From: CAZDUS01 sp964609375
GTDB taxonomy: Bacteria; Verrucomicrobiota; Kiritimatiellia; CAIKKV01; CAITUY01
Reading direction: 5' to 3'
Assembly: GCA_964609375.1 (NCBI GenBank)
Contig: CAZSSA010000104.1
Span: 1 to 7,477, forward strand
DNA length: 7,477 nt
In this document: one piece after another, positions 7,319 through 7,477 of the stretch
Position numbering within the stretch: the first letter of the stretch is position 1
How the letters are laid out: every line of letters begins with the position of its first letter
The notes under the pieces: generated by a model
The model's input: the letters and a program-made list of their open reading frames with translations, nothing else
Told to the model about the DNA's origin: nothing
The model's database searches: none
Program-made: the position numbers and the translations under genes

Positions 7319-7477
7319 TCAACGCTTTCCATATTTGACTCCAGAATCGCGAACCACCTGCACCTGCAATCGGCTCCCGCATGCTTCGGCGAAACGGGCC
7401 AGTGTTTTGAAAGAACTGACCATGTTTTGCGTTGACGTGGGCTGACTTTGCTCTCGCGCGGCAGTGCGGGGAGGGGA
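7319..7477 (-). pseudogene. C-terminal fragment resembling an XRE/HigA-type HTH antitoxin
   Basis: A minus-strand frame is open from the window edge to TGA at 7321-7319. Its last part carries SFKTLARFAEACGSRLQVQV and then ends in SGVKYGKR. The pattern of a (T)LxRxAEAxGxxLxVxxV helix and strand is typical of the last helix and C-terminal strand of XRE-family antitoxins. The first 10-13 codons in the window are made of the 32-bp repeat, which suggests that the repeat interrupts or replaced the rest of the gene. An ATG at 7423 would give only 34 residues and has no Shine-Dalgarno site. The HTH itself is not in view. It may be a dead remnant, or the end of an intact gene that runs past the window. 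No toxin partner is visible downstream. Confidence 0.4.
7440..7471 (-). repeat. 32-bp hairpin-forming repeat, copy 2
   Basis: Second copy of the repeat at 6994-7025, 446 bases away and in the same orientation. The stem is weaker here because one C is replaced by T (CTCTCGC against GCGGGGAG, needing G-U pairs in RNA). It lies within the open frame of the antitoxin-like fragment and close to the window edge, so its full length may not be visible. Confidence 0.6.

Noticed and set aside
7263..7445. A 60-codon plus-strand frame at the right end.
   Set aside because: No ribosome binding site or recognisable motif. It is antisense to the better-supported antitoxin-like fragment for most of its length.

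Overview
The window holds a run of five complete genes, all on the minus strand, with a gene-poor stretch at the right end and a strong palindromic repeat at the left end. In the direction of transcription (right to left) they are: a short-form CstA transporter, a KpsF/GutQ-type D-arabinose-5-phosphate isomerase (KdsD), an undecaprenyl-diphosphatase (UppP/BacA) with an extra N-terminal signal-like segment, a class I SAM-dependent methyltransferase, and the RNA-binding protein Tex. Every long plus-strand reading frame lies antisense to one of these genes and looks like a shadow of GC-rich coding sequence.

The organism is a bacterium with a GC-rich genome. KdsD makes the precursor of KDO, the inner-core sugar of lipopolysaccharide, so a Gram-negative (diderm) envelope is likely. 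The sequence character of KdsD, the short CstA and the palindromic repeats made me think of the Verrucomicrobiota/Kiritimatiellota/Lentisphaerota side of the PVC group. That is an impression from family knowledge and was not tested.

Layout: 1-71 is a near-perfect palindrome just downstream of tex. 86-2386 is tex. 2480-3187 is the methyltransferase. 3270-4220 is uppP. 4232-5203 is kdsD. 5200-6882 is cstA. 6883-7318 is non-coding, with a candidate promoter, one copy of a 32-bp repeat, two small hairpins and an orphan open segment. 7319-7477 is the C-terminal end of a probable HTH antitoxin-like protein that runs off the window, with the second copy of the 32-bp repeat inside its reading frame.

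How they work together: cstA and kdsD share an ATGA stop/start overlap, and kdsD and uppP are 11 nt apart, so these three are very likely one operon. It would join nutrient uptake (peptides or pyruvate, by family) to two envelope-precursor steps: KDO synthesis and recycling of the undecaprenyl-phosphate carrier. The methyltransferase and tex follow after gaps of 82 and 92 nt, and may be co-transcribed or have their own promoters. I see no clearly new defence or mobile system. The most unusual signals are the 71-bp palindrome, the C9 tract inside the extra N-terminus of uppP, and the repeat pair next to the antitoxin remnant.
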